Shown here: positions 43,544 through 45,533 of the stretch, piece after piece
Layout: each line of letters opens with the position of its first letter
Numbering within the stretch: position 1 is the first letter of the stretch
From: Ralstonia sp. ASV6
GTDB taxonomy: Bacteria > Pseudomonadota > Gammaproteobacteria > Burkholderiales > Burkholderiaceae
Assembly: GCF_016429285.1 (NCBI RefSeq)
Contig: NZ_JAELUI010000032.1
Location: forward strand, 1-45,533
DNA: 45,533 nucleotides
Direction of reading: 5' to 3'
Made by a program: the position numbers and the translations under genes
The notes under the pieces: generated by a model
What the model saw: only the letters and a program-made list of their open reading frames with translations
The model's database searches: none
What the model was told of the DNA's origin: nothing

Positions 43544-43936
43544 ATGTCCCTTATGAACACTGTGCGGCACATGCTGCCCGCCATTCTCCTCGGTGCGCTG
43601 GTGGGTCAGGCATACGCATCGCCCACCACACAATCTGTGGCCCCGGTGACGTTGCCCAAGGGCGGCCACGGCGTGGATGGCCCGTTCTTTCCGGCCAATA
43701 AGGCCGCGCCTGCCGCCTCTTCCACGGGTGAGCAATTGCAACAGGAGGCCCAGCAGCGCCTTGTGAAACGGCTGAGTGCAAACGCGGCGCTGAGCAACGG
43801 CGGTTCGATCACCAAAGCGCAAGCCCAGGCCAGCGGTCTGGGCTACGTGGCAAAGCACTTTGACCAGATCGACACAGCCCATTCGGGCCAAGTCTCGATC
43901 AGTGATGTGCAGCGATACGTGCAACAGCGCCACTAA
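43544..43936 (+). CDS. Small exported EF-hand-like protein
   Basis: A 130-residue exported protein. The ATG at 43544 follows AAGGAG. Signal peptide MSLMNTVRHMLPAILLGAL, cleavage after QAYA-SPT. The mature part has a Pro/Gly-rich start (GGHGVDGPFFP), a helix-rich middle (EQLQQEAQQRLVKRL) and a degenerate EF-hand-like loop near the end (FDQIDTAHSGQVSISDVQRYVQ), which keeps D at loop positions 1 and 12. Its position 19 bp after the S10 gene implies an operon, perhaps as a calcium-linked partner or chaperone. Confidence 0.8.
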   Translation: MSLMNTVRHMLPAILLGALVGQAYASPTTQSVAPVTLPKGGHGVDGPFFPANKAAPAASSTGEQLQQEAQQRLVKRLSANAALSNGGSITKAQAQASGLGYVAKHFDQIDTAHSGQVSISDVQRYVQQRH

Positions 43937-44048
43937 GCAGGTCTGACGCACGCAAGCGGGCCTTGTCGTGCGCAAACACGGTGGTGTCGCGCCCGTTGCC
44001 AGGGTGTGACATCACCGTTCTCGCTTTTGATCGACGGGTCGCACGGTG

Positions 44049-44064
44049 CTGTATATTTATACAG
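44049..44064. promoter_or_regulatory. LexA (SOS) box
   Basis: CTGTATATTTATACAG matches the LexA consensus CTGT-N8-ACAG perfectly, with the usual AT-rich centre. It ends 23 bp before the GTG start of the helicase gene and would overlap its core promoter, so the gene should be induced by DNA damage. Confidence 0.9.
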
Positions 44065-44087
44065 TTATTTTCTGCGACGCCCCCGCC

Positions 44088-45533
44088 GTGCTTTCCGCTT
44101 CTCCCACCCCCGACACCGCCAATGGCTCGGTCACTCCGGGTTACCTGGCCCAACTGAACGACCAGCAGCGCCAAGCGGTCGAATTCGGCATTTCCGGGGC
44201 GGATGCGGCCGCAACAGGCCCGCTGCTTGTGCTGGCCGGCGCCGGGTCGGGTAAGACGCACACATTGGGCTGGCGTGTCGCACACCTGGTGGCCAACGGG
44301 GCCGATCCGCAACGCATTCTGCTGCTGACGTTCTCGCGCCGGGCCGCGAGTGAACTGTCCAACCGCGCCGGCCACCTGCTGGCGCGTGCCATGCAGGGCG
44401 AGCGCGGCGCCAGCGCGCTGAATGCCGCCGGCACGTCATACCAGACCACCCTGCCCTGGGCCGGCACGTTCCACGGCATCGGCGCACGCCTGCTGCGCGA
44501 ATACGCCGAACGCGTCGGCCTCGCACCCGACTTCACCATCCACGACCGCAGCGATTCCGCCGATCTGCTCAACGTCGTGCGCCACGAGTTGAGCCTGTCG
44601 ACCAAGGAGCGCCGCTTCCCGCTCAAGCAGACTTGCCTGGCGATCTACTCGCGGGCCATCAATGCGGAGAGCCCGCTCAACGCCGTGCTCAAGCATCACT
44701 TCCCGTGGTGCGCGATGTGGGAAGCGCAACTGCGCACGCTGTTTGATGGCTACGTAGAAGCCAAACAGGCCCAGCACGTGCTCGACTACGACGACCTGCT
44801 GCTGTACTGGCACGCGATGGTGTCCGACGCCGAACTGGCCGCCGAGATCGGCACGCGCTTCGACCACATCCTCGTCGACGAATACCAGGACACCAACCGG
44901 CTGCAGTCGTCCATCCTGCGGGCGCTGCGCCCCGACGGCCGTGGCGTGACGGTGGTGGGCGACGATGCACAGTCGATCTATGCATTTCGTGCGGCGACGG
45001 TGCGCAATATCCTCGACTTCCCGCGCCACTTCACGCGGCCGGCACACACAGTGCTGTTGGAGCGCAATTACCGCTCGACGCAGCCGATTCTGGATGCCTC
45101 GAACGGTGTGATGCGTTTCGCCACGGAGCGCTTTGCCAAGACGCTGTGGACGGACCGTGCGTCGACACATCGCCCACGGCTGATTTCGGTGCGCGACGAA
45201 GCCGAACAGGCGCGCTGTGTGGCCGAGCAGGTGCTGCATCAGCGCGAAGGCGGCTTGGCGTTGAAATCTCAAGCCGTGTTGTTCCGCACAGCCAGCCACA
45301 GTGCGCCGCTGGAGATCGAGCTCACGCGCCGCAACATCCCGTTCGTGAAATACGGCGGCCTCAAGTTTCTGGAAGCGTCGCACGTGAAGGATGTTCTCTC
45401 GGTGCTGCGCTGGGCCGAGAACCCCCGCAACCGCATCGCTGGGTTTCGCGTGATCCAGTTACTGCCCGGCGCCGGCCCTGCCACCGCCGCGCGCGTGCTC
45501 GACGCCATGGCCGAGGCGGTGGACCCGATTGCC
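44088..45533 (+). CDS. UvrD/Rep-family ATP-dependent DNA helicase, N-terminal part (cut by window edge)
   Basis: A superfamily 1A 3'-5' helicase; 482 residues are visible and the C-terminus lies beyond the window. Motif I AGAGSGKTHTLG (49-60), motif Ia LLTFSRRAASELSNRAG, motif II ILVDEYQDTNRLQSS, motif III VTVVGDDAQSIYAFRAA and motif IV LERNYRSTQPILDAS are all present. The insertion between Ia and II has the usual 1B-domain character. The start is a GTG at 44088 (product MLSASPTPDTANGS), chosen because the LexA box lies just upstream; a GTG at 44046 would translate through the operator. It is likely a DNA-repair helicase of the SOS regulon. It differs from canonical UvrD in its short N-terminal extension. 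Confidence 0.93.
   Translation, partial: MLSASPTPDTANGSVTPGYLAQLNDQQRQAVEFGISGADAAATGPLLVLAGAGSGKTHTLGWRVAHLVANGADPQRILLLTFSRRAASELSNRAGHLLARAMQGERGASALNAAGTSYQTTLPWAGTFHGIGARLLREYAERVGLAPDFTIHDRSDSADLLNVVRHELSLSTKERRFPLKQTCLAIYSRAINAESPLNAVLKHHFPWCAMWEAQLRTLFDGYVEAKQAQHVLDYDDLLLYWHAMVSDAELAAEIGTRFDHILVDEYQDTNRLQSSILRALRPDGRGVTVVGDDAQSIYAFRAATVRNILDFPRHFTRPAHTVLLERNYRSTQPILDASNGVMRFATERFAKTLWTDRASTHRPRLISVRDEAEQARCVAEQVLHQREGGLALKSQAVLFRTASHSAPLEIELTRRNIPFVKYGGLKFLEASHVKDVLSVLRWAENPRNRIAGFRVIQLLPGAGPATAARVLDAMAEAVDPIA

Overview
The window (about 45.5 kb, high GC, dense genes on both strands) looks like a chromosomal piece of a Ralstonia-type betaproteobacterium (Burkholderiales). The reasons are the nitrate-assimilation cluster, the interspersed CTTTCTTTG / 'FERSEF' type repeat, and protein sequences that read like Ralstonia pickettii-group homologues. 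This assignment is by recognition only; no search was run. No rRNA, tRNA, CRISPR array, transposase or complete mobile element was seen.

Layout. (1) 1-6890: minus-strand nitrate/nitrite assimilation cluster, in transcription order narK-type transporter, nirB, nirD, an FAD/NAD(P) oxidoreductase and nasA (cut by the window edge). A sigma-54 type promoter, two NtrC-like palindromes and a leader ending in an intrinsic terminator precede it. A Ralstonia-type repeat sits between the oxidoreductase and nasA. (2) 6.9-9.3 kb: small stress-type proteins and an Aer-like PAS chemoreceptor, then an AT-rich gene-free stretch. (3) 9.9-12.9 kb: GbsR/MarR regulator and a cyanide-insensitive type cytochrome bd oxidase (cioAB). 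(4) 12.9-21.5 kb: NIPSNAP, P-loop kinase-like protein, M19 dipeptidase with an unusual N-terminal extension, PGDYG protein, MpaB-like oxygenase, DHA2 exporter with LysR regulator, azoreductase. (5) 21.3-30.1 kb: small membrane/lipoproteins, serine hydrolase, acyl-CoA synthetase, LysR with divergent TauE/SafE permease, a candidate small RNA, and a two-TM membrane protein. (6) 30.1-34.7 kb: a tightly coupled minus-strand operon of DUF2946 small protein, TonB-dependent receptor, secreted BNR-repeat protein with a CxCC motif, and thioredoxin-like protein. This resembles the copper-responsive cruR/TonB-receptor operons described in Bordetella and is the best candidate for an under-described system here. 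(7) 34.8-37.4 kb: AAA ATPase with C-terminal winged helix, followed 2 nt later by a GlxA-family regulator, under a promoter that lies inside a nested dyad; DUF1272 protein. (8) 37.6-40.6 kb: GumN/TraB protein, YnfA, an exported protein whose 3' end runs antisense into a dienelactone-hydrolase-type gene. (9) 40.6-41.7 kb: a 1.1-kb gene-poor stretch with a good promoter and a tiny hydrophobic ORF. (10) 41.7-43.9 kb: lipoprotein S10 carboxypeptidase plus small secreted EF-hand-like partner. (11) 44.0 kb to end: UvrD/Rep-type helicase directly behind a perfect LexA box, truncated by the window edge.

How the genes work together: the first 6.5 kb imports nitrate and reduces it to ammonium, and appears to be nitrogen-controlled (NtrC/sigma-54) with a possible second, attenuation-type control. 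The 30-34.7 kb operon looks like outer-membrane metal uptake plus periplasmic handling. Most other loci are one- or two-gene units. Start codons were chosen from visible Shine-Dalgarno sequences, overlaps with neighbouring genes and signal peptides.
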